NCBI GenBank assembly: GCA_937895345.1
Contig: CALAWP010000058.1
Coordinates: 1-64,000 of the forward strand
Direction: 5' to 3'
DNA: 64,000 bases
Source: an uncultured Paenibacillus sp.
GTDB lineage: Bacteria > Bacillota > Bacilli > Paenibacillales > Paenibacillaceae
Shown: positions 1 through 9,804 of the stretch, in pieces
How positions within the stretch are numbered: the first letter of the stretch is position 1
Layout: every line of letters starts with the position of its first letter
The notes under the pieces: generated by a model
What the model was told of the DNA's origin: nothing
What the model saw: the letters and a program-made list of their open reading frames with translations, nothing else
Databases searched by the model: none
Made by a program: the position numbers and the translations under genes

Positions 1-57
1 AGCCACCGTCATTGGCGGTTCCGAATTGACCGTCAATGAAAGTGACCGATGACAGGT

Positions 58-70
58 TGTAACTGTTACA
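58..70. promoter_or_regulatory. Small inverted repeat upstream of first gene
   Basis: TGTAAC-T-GTTACA is a perfect dyad 19 bp upstream of the first start codon. It could be an operator, but there is no other support. The upstream frame contains a stop at 50-52, so the following gene does not extend out of the window. Confidence 0.2.
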
Positions 71-88
71 GACACGAAGATACAATCC

Positions 89-778
89 ATGAATAGAGTG
101 CCGGACTTGTCAACTGTTGAACGGATTCAGGCCCAACATGCTCCGGATCCTGTCGCTGCGACCGATGGAACGGTCGTTGGCGCATCGCCGGAGATCGCTG
201 CAATTGTCAAATCGATAGATTCCGTATTCTCTTCTCAGATAGATCTAAGGGACAAGCTGGCTGCACGTTTGCAGACGGAAGGTTACCGGGTGATGGTAAA
301 CCGGGACTTTGGAAAAGCAAAGGTCGATATATGGGCTGAGCAAGGGGACGCCCGATTAGCGGTGGAAGTGCGTTACAAAACAGCGCTTCTAAAGACCATT
401 TTTAATGGCAGCCATATTCATTTGAAAAATCAATCCGCTCAGGATATCTCTCGATATGACTTTCTCAAGGATATTGCAAAGCTTGAATCCATTGTTTTAC
501 AAAGGCCAGGCACCAAAGGCTACGCTGTTCTGATTACGAACGATCGTAACTATTGGCAAAAGCCGGCCCGAATGTCACCGGTAGATGAAGATTTCCGAAT
601 TCATCAGGGCCGCATCATTCAAGGACAGTTAAGCTGGAATAACGCCTCGGGAGGCACGACCGAGAATCGTGAAGAAACGATTGGACTGCAAGGACAATAT
701 CTGCTGAATTGGGAGCCGTATATGACGCTTGGAACGGGGAAAAACGAATTTTTTCAAATGCTGATTGTTGAGGTATAG
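89..778 (+). CDS. Hypothetical protein, PD-(D/E)XK nuclease-like fold
   Basis: A 229-residue soluble protein with no signal peptide or membrane segment. Residues about 50-100 read as a helix (LRDKLAARLQTEGYRV), then a strand ending KVDIW, then a strand AVEVRYKT. That is the D...ExR/K spacing of PD-(D/E)XK nuclease-like domains, with R in place of the usual catalytic K. The fold assignment is inference from this pattern; nuclease activity is not implied. The first 40 residues are low in recognisable signal. The ribosome binding site is weak (ACGAAG), so the exact start is uncertain. It is followed by a hairpin terminator and appears to be a single-gene unit. Confidence 0.6.
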   Translation: MNRVPDLSTVERIQAQHAPDPVAATDGTVVGASPEIAAIVKSIDSVFSSQIDLRDKLAARLQTEGYRVMVNRDFGKAKVDIWAEQGDARLAVEVRYKTALLKTIFNGSHIHLKNQSAQDISRYDFLKDIAKLESIVLQRPGTKGYAVLITNDRNYWQKPARMSPVDEDFRIHQGRIIQGQLSWNNASGGTTENREETIGLQGQYLLNWEPYMTLGTGKNEFFQMLIVEV

Positions 779-841
779 TTGCTTCTTCCGAATATCTCCA
801 TGTTTATCTGAAAATTGATGTAGAAGGCATCAGCAGAAAAT

Positions 842-885
842 AATAACCCGTCCCTGGGGCGATGATGCCCGGGCGGGTTATTTTG
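842..885. terminator. Bidirectional terminator between convergent genes
   Basis: AATAACCCG and CGGGTTATT are 9-bp arms around a GC-rich inner stem, with T-runs readable on both strands. A second hairpin (GACAGCCTG-cat-CAGGCTGTC, 921-941, followed by a T-rich stretch) lies just downstream. They separate the first gene from the convergent one at 944-1363. Confidence 0.7.
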
Positions 886-943
886 CCGTTTATGCCCGGC
901 ATGATCTTTGCACATGAGGAGACAGCCTGCATCAGGCTGTCCT

Positions 944-1363
944 CTATCGGTTTTTGTTTTGCTCCATTTCGCTTCTGTATGTCGAAAGCCACTCTGGGTT
1001 TTGAGGGATTTTCTTGGCGAATTTAAGCAATATCGACAAGCCCTCGGCTGCATTTTGCTTCAACGCTTCCTGTAATTGATGAAACGTCTCGGGTTCAAAC
1101 CGTCTCATCAATGCCTCGATCGGGATGTAATCGTCCGGAGCCCCGTGCGGTTTGGCCGGCAGACTGTCATAGCGGTAAGCTTCGTGATGTTTCACGGCTT
1201 CGTCGGCCAGTTGCCTGGCTTCGTGACTGATTTCCAGCAGGTCCGCGGCCGGCCGGTTAACCTCCAGTTGTCCATCGTGCCAAGAGGCTTTAAGGTCTTG
1301 GCCATCCGTTGTTGGGCGATCAAGCTTCGGAAGCAGATGCGGAACGTTGCCCGTTACTTTCAT
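944..1363 (-). CDS. Conserved hypothetical protein
   Basis: A 139-residue protein with a credible start: GAGGTGA sits 6 nt before the ATG on the minus strand. The N-terminal third is polar, with a predicted short beta region (DLKASWHDGQLEVNR). The rest is strongly helical and charged (LLEISHEARQLADEAVKHHEA, and LHQLQEALKQN-like repeats near residue 95). No signal peptide, membrane segment or catalytic motif is visible. I do not recognise the family; it resembles the short uncharacterised proteins common in Paenibacillaceae. It is convergent with the upstream gene and shares its terminator. Confidence 0.6.
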   Translation of the reverse strand: MKVTGNVPHLLPKLDRPTTDGQDLKASWHDGQLEVNRPAADLLEISHEARQLADEAVKHHEAYRYDSLPAKPHGAPDDYIPIEALMRRFEPETFHQLQEALKQNAAEGLSILLKFAKKIPQNPEWLSTYRSEMEQNKNR

Positions 1364-1572
1364 GCAGGTTCACCTCGTTCGTCCTTTTCATTAGTTATCG
1401 GTTATTGGGTCGGAATATTAAAGGTGTATAAAATATGTAAGCTGCACATTTAAAATGCTTCAGTCCGACATCCCAATAGACATCAGCTATTTTTTTCCTA
1501 AAACCATCCAAACCTGACGTGAAGCGCTTTCTTTTCAGTTAGAAACGAGCTTGCTCCTATAGACTAGTAAAG

Positions 1573-1586
1573 TCGAACGAGTTCGA
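1573..1586. promoter_or_regulatory. Perfect dyad TCGAAC-GA-GTTCGA
   Basis: A 6-bp-arm inverted repeat immediately upstream of the AGGAGG ribosome binding site (1591-1596) of the small membrane protein gene. The position fits an operator overlapping the transcription start. No regulator can be assigned. Confidence 0.3.
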
Positions 1587-1607
1587 ATTCAGGAGGAAGA
1601 TCATCCA

Positions 1608-1889
1608 TTGAAAACTTTTCTAATCTCCATTCAAGCCTTATATGCGGTATGTTTGTTGCCCTGGTTTTTGATTTGGGGACTTACGTTAATGGGCTTTGCC
1701 AACGGCATCAACTGGTTCAGCATCGCTCTGACCATAGGGATTGGCTTGTATCCGATTGCCGCCGCCGCTTGCTCGGTCTTTGCCTGGCTGTTGCGGATTA
1801 AACGGAAGCGCATCGCAATTATCGTCAATCTGATTCCGATGGTGTGGGTTCTCCTTGTTGGAGTGCCTTTCGTCGCGATCAATCTGTAA
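1608..1889 (+). CDS. Small three-helix membrane protein
   Basis: A 93-residue, very hydrophobic protein. Three membrane segments are visible: about residues 5-30 (ALYAVCLLPWFLIWGLTLMG), 37-62 (FSIALTIGIGLYPIAAAACS) and 72-92. A basic loop (RIKRKR, about residue 67) should face the cytoplasm. Translation probably begins at a TTG preceded by AGGAGG. No family motif is recognised. It stands alone between the convergent pair upstream and the response regulator gene downstream, about 95 bp away. Confidence 0.65.
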   Translation: MKTFLISIQALYAVCLLPWFLIWGLTLMGFANGINWFSIALTIGIGLYPIAAAACSVFAWLLRIKRKRIAIIVNLIPMVWVLLVGVPFVAINL

Positions 1890-1984
1890 TGATCGAATAA
1901 GGAAGGACGATGTTGATAAGAATCGTTTAAAACAAAGACTTGCATCTATGTGATAAAATGTAGGAAGCCGTGAGGAGGGAACGT

Positions 1985-3118
1985 ATGATTCTCGTCATCG
2001 CCGTTGACGATGAGCTGCCCGCTCTCAGAAGAGTAGGCAAGCTTCTGGAAAGCATGGAAGATGTACGGACGGGCGGACTGTTTGACAAGTCGCACGCCTT
2101 TCTTGAGCATGCCTTAACGACGCCGGAGCGGATCGATCTTGTTCTGCTGGATATGGAAATGCCGCTTCACGGCTTGGAAGTGGCGCGTCGTCTGCGTGCG
2201 GTCCGGCCTGAAATCCATATCGCCTTTCTTACGGCTCATGAAGAATTTGCTCGGGACGCCTTTGACGTCGAGGCGCTTGACTATTTGCTCAAGCCGATCG
2301 ACAAAGGCGCTTTGGAAAGAACGATTCGGCGATCCATGCAACGAAGCCTTCGGCTTGAAAAGAACGAAACGATTCAGGAACGGGGAGCGTCGGTTCGCAG
2401 CTTCGGGCCGTTCGAAGTAACGGCGGAAACGGGAGAGCGCATCCGGTTTCGCAATTCGAAAGGGAAAGAACTGCTCGCCTATTTATATTTCCATAGAGGA
2501 AAGCACGTAAGCAAAGCGCAGATTATCGAGGAAATCTGGCCTGGCCGCGATACGGAGCGTTCGCTCGCGAATTTATATTCGACGATGTATCAGCTCAGGA
2601 AGGATCTTGAGATATGCGGCTTGCCCGGCATCATTGAACAGTCGAAGACGACGGGAGGCAGTTATTGTCTTCGATGGTCTGCCGCTTCCGATGATGTCGC
2701 CGCCTTTGAGAACGAGCTTCAGTTGTATAAACAAACCTCGTCATTGACGCATGTGCTGCGCGCCGTTCAGTTATATGGAGACGGCTATTTGGCCGGCAGC
2801 GGGTATGAATGGGCGGCGCCGCGCCAAGCCGAGCTGGAGATGCATTTTATCGGCATGCTGGAGGTTATGGCCGACACTTACGTCAGACAACAGCGATATG
2901 AAATCGCGTTAAATCCAATGCGGAAATGGGCGCAGCTGGTACCGTTAAGCGGTCGGCTCCATGCCAAAATGATCGCTCTTCTGCTCCTGATGGACCGGGA
3001 AGAGGATGCGCGGGAGTACCGCGAGCTTGCGCTCGAGCTGCTCGAATCCGATGACGATACCGAATTGGACTATTCCCGCCTGTCCGCCAATCCGGCGGCC
3101 TTCTTCCGGGAACCGTAA
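1985..3118 (+). CDS. Response regulator with OmpR-like and BTAD (SARP-type) domains
   Basis: This 377-residue protein starts at the ATG at 1985; the in-frame GTG at 1970 lies inside the ribosome binding site (AGGAGGG). Residues 1-120 are a receiver domain with the acidic pocket DDE near the start and the phosphoacceptor Asp in LVLLDMEMP (about residue 55). Residues about 130-225 are a winged-helix DNA-binding domain (KELLAYLYFHRGKHVSKAQIIEEIWP). Residues about 235-375 are a BTAD helical repeat domain. It is paired with the downstream hybrid kinase gene, which is broken, so this regulator may now be an orphan. The intact homologous pair at 53-57 kb has the same domain order. Confidence 0.9.
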   Translation: MILVIAVDDELPALRRVGKLLESMEDVRTGGLFDKSHAFLEHALTTPERIDLVLLDMEMPLHGLEVARRLRAVRPEIHIAFLTAHEEFARDAFDVEALDYLLKPIDKGALERTIRRSMQRSLRLEKNETIQERGASVRSFGPFEVTAETGERIRFRNSKGKELLAYLYFHRGKHVSKAQIIEEIWPGRDTERSLANLYSTMYQLRKDLEICGLPGIIEQSKTTGGSYCLRWSAASDDVAAFENELQLYKQTSSLTHVLRAVQLYGDGYLAGSGYEWAAPRQAELEMHFIGMLEVMADTYVRQQRYEIALNPMRKWAQLVPLSGRLHAKMIALLLLMDREEDAREYRELALELLESDDDTELDYSRLSANPAAFFREP

Positions 3119-3244
3119 GGCTGGAATATCGGAGCCTGCCGTGGATGGCGGGCTCTTTGCCCCTTTATGATGATGAAACAGGCCGTTTAGGAAGAAGCCA
3201 ACAAGCACGTTTCCAGCGACGATGAAGTGGCGGTGAGGGTAGGA

Positions 3245-6200
3245 ATGCTCCAAAGTCGGAAATTCGGATTCACTCTATTTGTTGTGTTGCTCCTGGTCTT
3301 GATCGCCGCCGTGGTTCTGCCTTTCGCCGGAATATGGTCCGGCAAGTCCGGACCTTATGTGAAGGATGGCATTCTTGATCTGAGAGACTGGGATTTGGAC
3401 GAGGATGGAAACGTCCGGTAAAACGGCGAATGGGCTTGTATGGGGGGCAATTGCTCGAGAAGACGGCAACGCTCGGTACGGATGAAGCAAAGCCGGACCG
3501 GCTGGCGGAGGTGCCGGGAGAGTGGACGCGATACGAAATACCGGGACGCGGGTATGCGACCTACCGTCTGAAGGTTCTCACAAGCGGCGATGCCGGATCG
3601 TTAGGGCTGCATATTCCGGCCATTGCTCCGGCCTATAAGGTTATCGTGGACGGGCAGACTATCGCGGAGGCGGGGACTGTAGGCATCGACCGGTCCGACA
3701 CCCAGCCCGCGTATCGGCCTCAAACCGTCGTTTTTCAACCCCGGGAAGCAGAGTTTGAGCTTCTGGTCCAGATCGCGAATGAGCTGTATCCTGCCGGAGG
3801 CATTTGGTACAGTCTGACGCTTGGCACGGAACAAAGCATGCTGAATATGAAAATGCGCAATACGATCGTCGACATGGCGGCATTCGGAGGCTGCGCCTTG
3901 CTCGGTCTGTATCAAATCGCGGTTTTTTTGCTTCGTCGAGCGGATCGAACGACCTTGTATTTTGGCATTTGCTGCTTGTTGGGAGCGATCCGTCTATGGG
4001 TCGTTGGCGGGATCTATTGGATGGACATGTTCCCGGCCGCGGATATCCGGACCATCATCACGATCGAATATTTGACCTATTACGGCGGAGTGACGATGGC
4101 CGCCTTGTTCGTGAAGGAGTTATTTCCAAGGGAATTCAGCAGCAAGGTCATCCAATCGATTGCCGGCATCGGACTTGGCTTTATCGGTTCGGTCCTGTTT
4201 CTTCCGGTCGAAACGTATACGGGCTTGATCGATTATTTTAAAATCGTGTCGCTGCTAAGCTTTGCCTATTTTCTCTATGGCTTTGCCTTGGCCTTATGGC
4301 GGGGGCGAAGCGGAGCGCTGCTTCAACTGACCGGCTGGCTCCTATTCGTGGCCGCGGGTTACCATGATATCCTATACAGCAACGGCTGGATCATCTGGGT
4401 CGATATGCAGCTCGTTCCTTACGGATTTCTCTTGCTCGTATTTATTGAAGCGCTGGAATTGGCCAGACGATTTACGAATGCCTATCGGGTAATCGGAACG
4501 TTATCGGAAGAATTGATGGATGCGAACCGAATGAAGGATGAATTTCTCGCCAACACGTCGCATGAACTCAAGACGCCGCTGCACGGAATTATCAATCTGT
4601 CTCAAGCCTTGAAGGAGGAAAAGTCCGGTCCGCTGAACGATGCTCAGCGGGAGCAGCTGGAGGTCGTCGTGTCTGTCGCCCGACGAATGTCCAACCTGAT
4701 TAACGATATTTTGGATTTGTCCCGTCTGAAGTACAGCGGCATTCGGCTGCAGCTGAAGCCGGTCGATCTTCGCGCGGTCATCTCGTCGCAGCAGGAAATA
4801 TTCCGCAACTATATCGGGGACAAGCCTGTAAAGCTTCGGCTGGAATGGCCGGATTCGCTTCCCGATGCGCTTGCGGATGAGAGCCGGCTGCTGCAGATCG
4901 CGTACAACCTGATCGGCAACGCCATTAAGTTTACGCCTGAAGGGGAGGTTAAGGTTACGGCCTGGGCTGCGGGCGATATGCTGCATATCGCTGTCGCGGA
5001 TACCGGTATCGGCATAGCATCGGATAAGCTGGACGCGATCTTTCAATCATTCGAGCAAGTAGGAACGTCCGTCGCCAAGGAATACGGGGGAACGGGCCTC
5101 GGGCTTGGCATCGCCCGCCGTCTGGTCGAATTGCATGGAGGCGTCATTCATGTCGCTTCCGAGCCCGGCCAAGGTTCCGTATTTACGTTTACGATTCCCG
5201 TCAGCGGCGGCAAAGCCGCCGAGCGGGCAGCAGCCCGGCCATCCGCCGAGCTTGACCAAGCTGCCGCCCTTTTTCCTGCCGCTGCGCAAAGATACGAGGT
5301 TCGGCAAGGCCGGCTGGAGACGGCCTCTGCGATCGCCTCCGGCCGTGCAGCCATGCGGGAGCAAGCGATTCTGGCCGTGGACGACGATCCGGTCAATCTG
5401 CGGGTTCTTCAAGCGGTGTTTGAGGACGAGCCTTATGAGATCGTCACGGCGTTAAGCGGCGAAGAAGCGTTGAAGCGGCTGGACAAGGAAGGAGACAGAT
5501 TTGGTCTGGTCATCCTGGATGTCATGATGCCCGGGTTGTCCGGTTACGAAACTTGCCGGCAGATTCGCGCGCAGCATGCGCTTTCCGAATTGCCCGTGCT
5601 GCTGACTACGGTTCGAAGCGAGCAGGATGATGTGGCGCACGGATTCTAGGCGGGGGCGAACGACTATTTAATCAAGCCGTTTCATGCCTACGAGCTGCGG
5701 GCAAGAGCGCGCACGCTGCTGGAGATGAAGCGTTCGGCGGAGGAAGCGGTGCGCTCGGAGATGGCATTTTTGCAGGCGCAAATTAAACCTCATTTTCTCT
5801 ATAATGCATTGAATACGATCGTTTCCCTGTCGCTTGACGAACCGCAAACCGCTCATGATTTGCTGCTGTATTTGGGGCGGTATTTACGGGGAAGCTTTGA
5901 CTTTAACAACAAAGAAAGGCTGGTGCCGCTGCGCAAAGAGCTGGAGCTGGCAGAGGCTTATTTGGGCATCGAGCGAGCGCGGTTCGGGGATCGGCTGCAT
6001 ATCCGTTATGAGATCGACGAGTCTTCGTCTTTGGAGTGCATGCTTCCGCCCTTGTCGCTGCAGCCTTTGGTGGAGAACGCCGTCAGACATGGATTAATGA
6101 AGAAGGAAGAAGGCGGAACCGTCCAAGTTTCCGTTCAAGTTGATGGACCGGACGTCATCATCGGCGTCGAGGACGACGGAGTGGGAATGACCGAGTCCGC

Positions 6201-6381
6201 AGACGAAATATTATCGAAAGAGAGAGAAGGAAACGGGGGCGTAGGACTCCGGAATATTCATCAACGGATGCTTCGCCAATTCGGCAGGGGGCTTGAGGTG
6301 AAGAGCGAAATCGGCCATGGCACCAAGGTGATGATGCGAATTCCCCGAGCGGATGGTACCGACAACGACGTTCGGCAGTAG
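3245..6381 (+). pseudogene. Hybrid sensor kinase (7TMR-DISM, HisKA, REC, LytS-type kinase), broken
   Basis: The parts lie in order: an N-terminal membrane anchor, a DISMED2-like extracellular domain, seven membrane helices (about 3860-4450), HisKA with NTSHELKTPLHGI, HATPase with GTGLGLGIARRLVELHGG, a receiver domain with LVILDVMMPG, and a LytS-type kinase with IKPHFLYNALNTI. Three lesions are seen. TAA at 3419-3421 stands where the intact paralogue at 53011-56064 has Leu (...PLQGEW versus VR-stop-NGEW). Between 3434 and 3437 the frame changes by one base (NGEWA continues as LYGGQLL in another frame). TAG at 5647-5649 replaces Glu of FEAGAND (GAG to TAG). Reading frames on both sides remain clean, so the decay is recent or the sequence has errors. 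Translational restarts could still give partial proteins, for example the C-terminal LytS-like kinase. Confidence 0.85.
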
Positions 6382-6385
6382 TTCC

Positions 6386-6619
6386 CTATTTCAGCACATC
6401 GGGCAAGCTGTCTATAATGTCTTGCATCGTAAAAGCAACACAAGGCAGAATCTGCGAGCTAACGGCATCGTCCTCGGCAAATACATTCGCGAGGGCGTAT
6501 GCGTCGTTCTTTAACAGATATTGTTCGATAAAACAGCCGGAAGGATCGACAATCCAATATTCCGGAATGCCGTGCCGGGCATAGCTGACCATCTTGGACA
6601 GCTTGTCCCGCTTGTTCAA
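6386..6619 (-). pseudogene. C-terminal fragment of an Uma2-family protein
   Basis: The 77 codons read RDKLSKMVSYARHGIPEYWIVDPSG and continue to a normal C-terminus. They align with the last third of the intact Uma2 gene at 59849-60439 (SRDKVVKMDIYARHGVPEYWIIDGAS). The N-terminal two thirds, including the nuclease-fold acidic residues, are absent: upstream sequence on this strand does not encode them. It is a truncated remnant, convergent with the broken kinase gene 4 bp away. Confidence 0.75.
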
Positions 6620-6691
6620 ACCTATCGAAGCAAAAGAAGAAGGGCTCTCTTGCCCCCTAATTTGCTGTTAAATTCGAAGCGGACGAAGGAA

Positions 6692-6734
6692 AACGCCGGA
6701 AAATCTCCCGCGGGGCAGGAGGTTCTCCGGCGTT
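6692..6734 (-). terminator. Terminator of the MMPL operon
   Basis: AACGCCGGA and TCCGGCGTT form 9-bp arms. Read on the minus strand the stem is followed by TTTTCC. It lies 33 bp after the end of the MMPL transporter gene. Confidence 0.7.
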
Positions 6735-6766
6735 GCTAGTTCCACGGACGGCTATGAATGGCTCTC

Positions 6767-9103
6767 TTAACGCTGTGCGGTCTTCATGCCGGCGGCATCT
6801 TCCCGCTGCTTCAATTGTTCAAGCAGCTTGTCTCCCTCGACATCCAGGTTCGGCAGCATGCGGTCCATCCATTTCGGCAGCCGCCAGGCTATGTCGCCGA
6901 AGATCGCCATAACGGCCGGGACGAGCGCCATGCGAACGACGAAGGCGTCGATCAAGATGCCGACAGCCAGCGCAAACCCGATCTGCTTGATCATAATATC
7001 GTGGGCAAAAATAAATCCCGCGAAGACGGATACCATGATAACGGCGGCGGCCACGACGACGCGGCTGGCTTGATTGTAGCCGTGAATGACGCTTTCCGTT
7101 CCGCGATGGCCGTGGACGTAAGCTTCGCGCATGGAGCTGACCAGAAACACCTGGTAATCCATCGCCAGCCCGTACAAAATACCGGTAACCATAATCGGCA
7201 TAAAGCTGAGCAGCGGTCCTCCGGTGTCAAAGCCGAAGAGGGAGTGGAGCCATCCCCATTGGAAGACGGCGGTCGTCATGCCGAACGTAGCCAGAATGCT
7301 CAGCAGGAAACCGACCGTCGCTTTGACCGGCACGAGGATGGAGCGAAACACAAGCAGCAAAATAATGAGCGAAAGGATGACGATAATGCCGACGTAGAGC
7401 GGGAACACCTCGGCCAGCTTCGACGACATGTCGATGTTGATAGCGGTAAACCCGGTGACGCCAATCGTCACGCCGTAGGTTTGGGCCAGGCTCGAATCGG
7501 ATGCGCGCAGCTCCTGCACCAAATTTCTGGTCTCCGCATCGGTAGGTCCCGTCGTCGGGATGAGACTGATAATGGCCATATGGCCGGTTTCGTTCACGCC
7601 CATCGGCGTCGCGAGCGCCACGTTGTCATGCTGCTGAAGCTCTTGCACGAGCCCTCCCAACGTTTCCATCGCGATGGTGCCCGAGTCTCCCTTGGGCTCG
7701 GCGACGAGAAGCAGCGGACCGTTGAAGCCTTCGCCGAAGCCTTCCGAGACCGCGTCGTAGCTCTGTCTTGAGGCCGTATCCAGGTTCGCCGTCGCCCCTG
7801 AAGGAATGCCCATCTCCATGTTGGCGACCGGAAGCGCCGCAGCGCCCAACAGAATAATGACGCCAACAATAATAAGCCAGCGGCGCTTCACCGTTCCGGT
7901 TGCCCAGCGGTGCGCAAGTCCGCGGGACGGCGCGCTCGCGTTGGCGGCGCTCTTCGCGCGCGCTTTGGCCGAGCAGATGCGTTCGCCCACCAGACCGAGC
8001 AGAGCGGGGAGCAGGGTAAGGGCAACGAGCACGTTGACGAAGACCGCCGCGGCAGCGACAAGCGCCATCGCAGACAAGAAACCGATGCCGATGACCAGCA
8101 TGCCGCACAGCGCAACAATAACGGTCAGTCCGGCAAAGAACACGGCGCTGCCGGCGGTGCCGACCGCTCGGCTGGCGGCTTCCCGGGCGCTTAGTCCCTG
8201 ATCGAGCATCATGCGGCGCTGGCGGTTGACGATGAACAGCGAGTAGTCGATCCCGACGGCAAGCCCGACCATGAGCGCCAGAACGGGCGTAAGATCGGTC
8301 ATGTGGAACATGCTCGAGAAGGCATACGCTCCGCCCACGCTGATGCCGACGCCCATTAATGCCGTCAGCAGCGGAAGGCCGGCCGCAACGACCGATCCGA
8401 GCGTCATAATCAGTACGACGGCGGCGACGAGAAGGCCGATCGCTTCCGTCGAGCCGATGGCCGGCTTGCTCGACAGCGAGTCGCTGGGCAAGGCGGAAAT
8501 GCCCGATTGCTCTACGGCCATAGCCGCATCGATGACGGCATCGGGAACCGATTCGGGCAGCGACATTTGCTGCACGGTGAATTGGAACTGGAACAGGGCG
8601 ATGCTGCCGTCGGAGGCGAGCATGACGCCGGGGACCGGGACGCCGTTCGCTATAAGCGGTCCGTACGGCGGCGCTTCAATCGAGGCGGCTTGAGCTTGAG
8701 CGGCTGCGTTCTGCTGCGCCGCTTCATTCCCTTGCATGCCGCCGGCCATCGAAGCGCCGGCTTGCGCGGCCAATTCGATTGGATTAATGACATAGTCAAG
8801 GCCGTATACATCGTTTACGGCTTGGATGATGGCGTCCAGCCGCTCCGGCGTATCCAAACGCTCGCCCTGCGGCGCCTTGAATACGATGCTGGCTTGTCCG
8901 CCGGAAGCCTCCGGCAGCTCTTCCGTCAGCTGGTCCAGCACCTTCTGCGATTCCGTTCCTTCGATTTTCATCTCCGAGGTGACATGGATGCCGTTCGCTC
9001 CGAGTATGGCAAGCACTACGCCGAGAATCGCAATCCAGCTGACGATGTAATACCACGGCCGGGTATAGGCGGACTTGCCCAATTTGTACAGAAATGTCGA
9101 CAT
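6767..9103 (-). CDS. MMPL-family (RND superfamily) exporter
   Basis: A 778-residue inner-membrane transporter. A first membrane helix (IVSWIAILGVVLAILG) is followed by a large extracellular domain (about residues 35-200). A block of membrane helices at about 205-370 contains GLAVGIDYSLFIVNRQRR. A second extracellular domain and a second helix block at about 555-750 contain YGLAMDYQVFLVSSMRE. These two GxxxDY motifs are the proton-relay signatures of MMPL proteins. The extracellular domain has an unusual Met/Gln/Ala-rich insert (AGASMAGGMQGNEAAQQNAAAQAQAA). It lies 48 bp downstream of a TetR gene on the same strand and is probably co-transcribed with it. By family, such proteins export lipids, drugs or siderophores; the substrate here is unknown. 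Confidence 0.9.
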   Translation of the reverse strand: MSTFLYKLGKSAYTRPWYYIVSWIAILGVVLAILGANGIHVTSEMKIEGTESQKVLDQLTEELPEASGGQASIVFKAPQGERLDTPERLDAIIQAVNDVYGLDYVINPIELAAQAGASMAGGMQGNEAAQQNAAAQAQAASIEAPPYGPLIANGVPVPGVMLASDGSIALFQFQFTVQQMSLPESVPDAVIDAAMAVEQSGISALPSDSLSSKPAIGSTEAIGLLVAAVVLIMTLGSVVAAGLPLLTALMGVGISVGGAYAFSSMFHMTDLTPVLALMVGLAVGIDYSLFIVNRQRRMMLDQGLSAREAASRAVGTAGSAVFFAGLTVIVALCGMLVIGIGFLSAMALVAAAAVFVNVLVALTLLPALLGLVGERICSAKARAKSAANASAPSRGLAHRWATGTVKRRWLIIVGVIILLGAAALPVANMEMGIPSGATANLDTASRQSYDAVSEGFGEGFNGPLLLVAEPKGDSGTIAMETLGGLVQELQQHDNVALATPMGVNETGHMAIISLIPTTGPTDAETRNLVQELRASDSSLAQTYGVTIGVTGFTAINIDMSSKLAEVFPLYVGIIVILSLIILLLVFRSILVPVKATVGFLLSILATFGMTTAVFQWGWLHSLFGFDTGGPLLSFMPIMVTGILYGLAMDYQVFLVSSMREAYVHGHRGTESVIHGYNQASRVVVAAAVIMVSVFAGFIFAHDIMIKQIGFALAVGILIDAFVVRMALVPAVMAIFGDIAWRLPKWMDRMLPNLDVEGDKLLEQLKQREDAAGMKTAQR

Positions 9104-9151
9104 ACGTTATGGTTTCTCCTTTATCTGTGTAATGGAAGAAAGATGCGAAGC

Positions 9152-9769
9152 CTAAAATCCGTTGCGCAAATAACCGAACATGGTGTCCAGATAACGTTCG
9201 AACGAATCCGCCTCCGGGGCTTCCGAAGCGGCCTGACCCGGCAGCAGGACATTCAGGCTGCCGTCCAGCAGCGGCAGCACGGCCCCGTATACGGCGCCGG
9301 TGAGCAGATGCGTGTACCCTGCGGGATAACGGCCGCGGGACAGTTCGTTTAAGGTCTCCTGGGCGGCCATTTGCAAACGGCGCAGCGCGCCTAGAATATA
9401 AGGCTCAAGCGTCGGATAGGTCTTCGAAAGCGAAACCAGCTGCTGCAATTTGGAGAGATGTTCTCCGGTCAGTTGAAGCTTCATTAACTGGTACAGGATG
9501 TCCAGCGGGGATATCTCCTCATTTAGACGCTCCATCCAATCCACGACTTCTTCGGCGCCGCGAAAGTTGAATGCCGCGGACGCTACCGCCTCCTCCTTGC
9601 AGGAGTAGTGGTTCGCGAACGTTCTTCTGGAGTAGCCGGCGCGCTGCACGACATCCTCGACGACGAAGCCGTCCATCCCTTTCTCCAGAGCAAGAGCGTA
9701 CGCCGCGTCAGCGAGCGCATTCGCCGTTGCTTCCCTCTTCATATGGCGCAAGCTTTGTTTGTTCATCAT
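9152..9769 (-). CDS. TetR/AcrR-family repressor of the MMPL operon
   Basis: This 205-residue protein has an N-terminal TetR helix-turn-helix (MDGFVVEDVVQRAGYSRRTFANHYSCKEEAV, residues about 32-62) and a helical ligand-binding C-terminal half. ATG codons at 9769 and 9766 are both possible starts. It is the first gene of a two-gene unit with the MMPL transporter. The perfect inverted repeat 36-70 bp upstream of the start is a strong candidate for its own operator, so it probably autoregulates and is released by the exported compound or a related ligand. Confidence 0.88.
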   Translation of the reverse strand: MMNKQSLRHMKREATANALADAAYALALEKGMDGFVVEDVVQRAGYSRRTFANHYSCKEEAVASAAFNFRGAEEVVDWMERLNEEISPLDILYQLMKLQLTGEHLSKLQQLVSLSKTYPTLEPYILGALRRLQMAAQETLNELSRGRYPAGYTHLLTGAVYGAVLPLLDGSLNVLLPGQAASEAPEADSFERYLDTMFGYLRNGF

Positions 9770-9804
9770 ACGCCTCAGCCCTCACCTCTTTTCTATTTAT
9801 ATTA

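Noticed and set aside
1500..1560. A possible cre box (GAAGCGCTTTC) upstream of the small membrane protein
   Set aside because: The spacing does not fit the cre consensus and two key positions are wrong.
6758..7771. Long plus-strand open frame opposite the MMPL gene
   Set aside because: It is rich in Arg, His, Asp and Gln as expected for the antisense of a GC-rich coding region; the MMPL frame has clear motifs.
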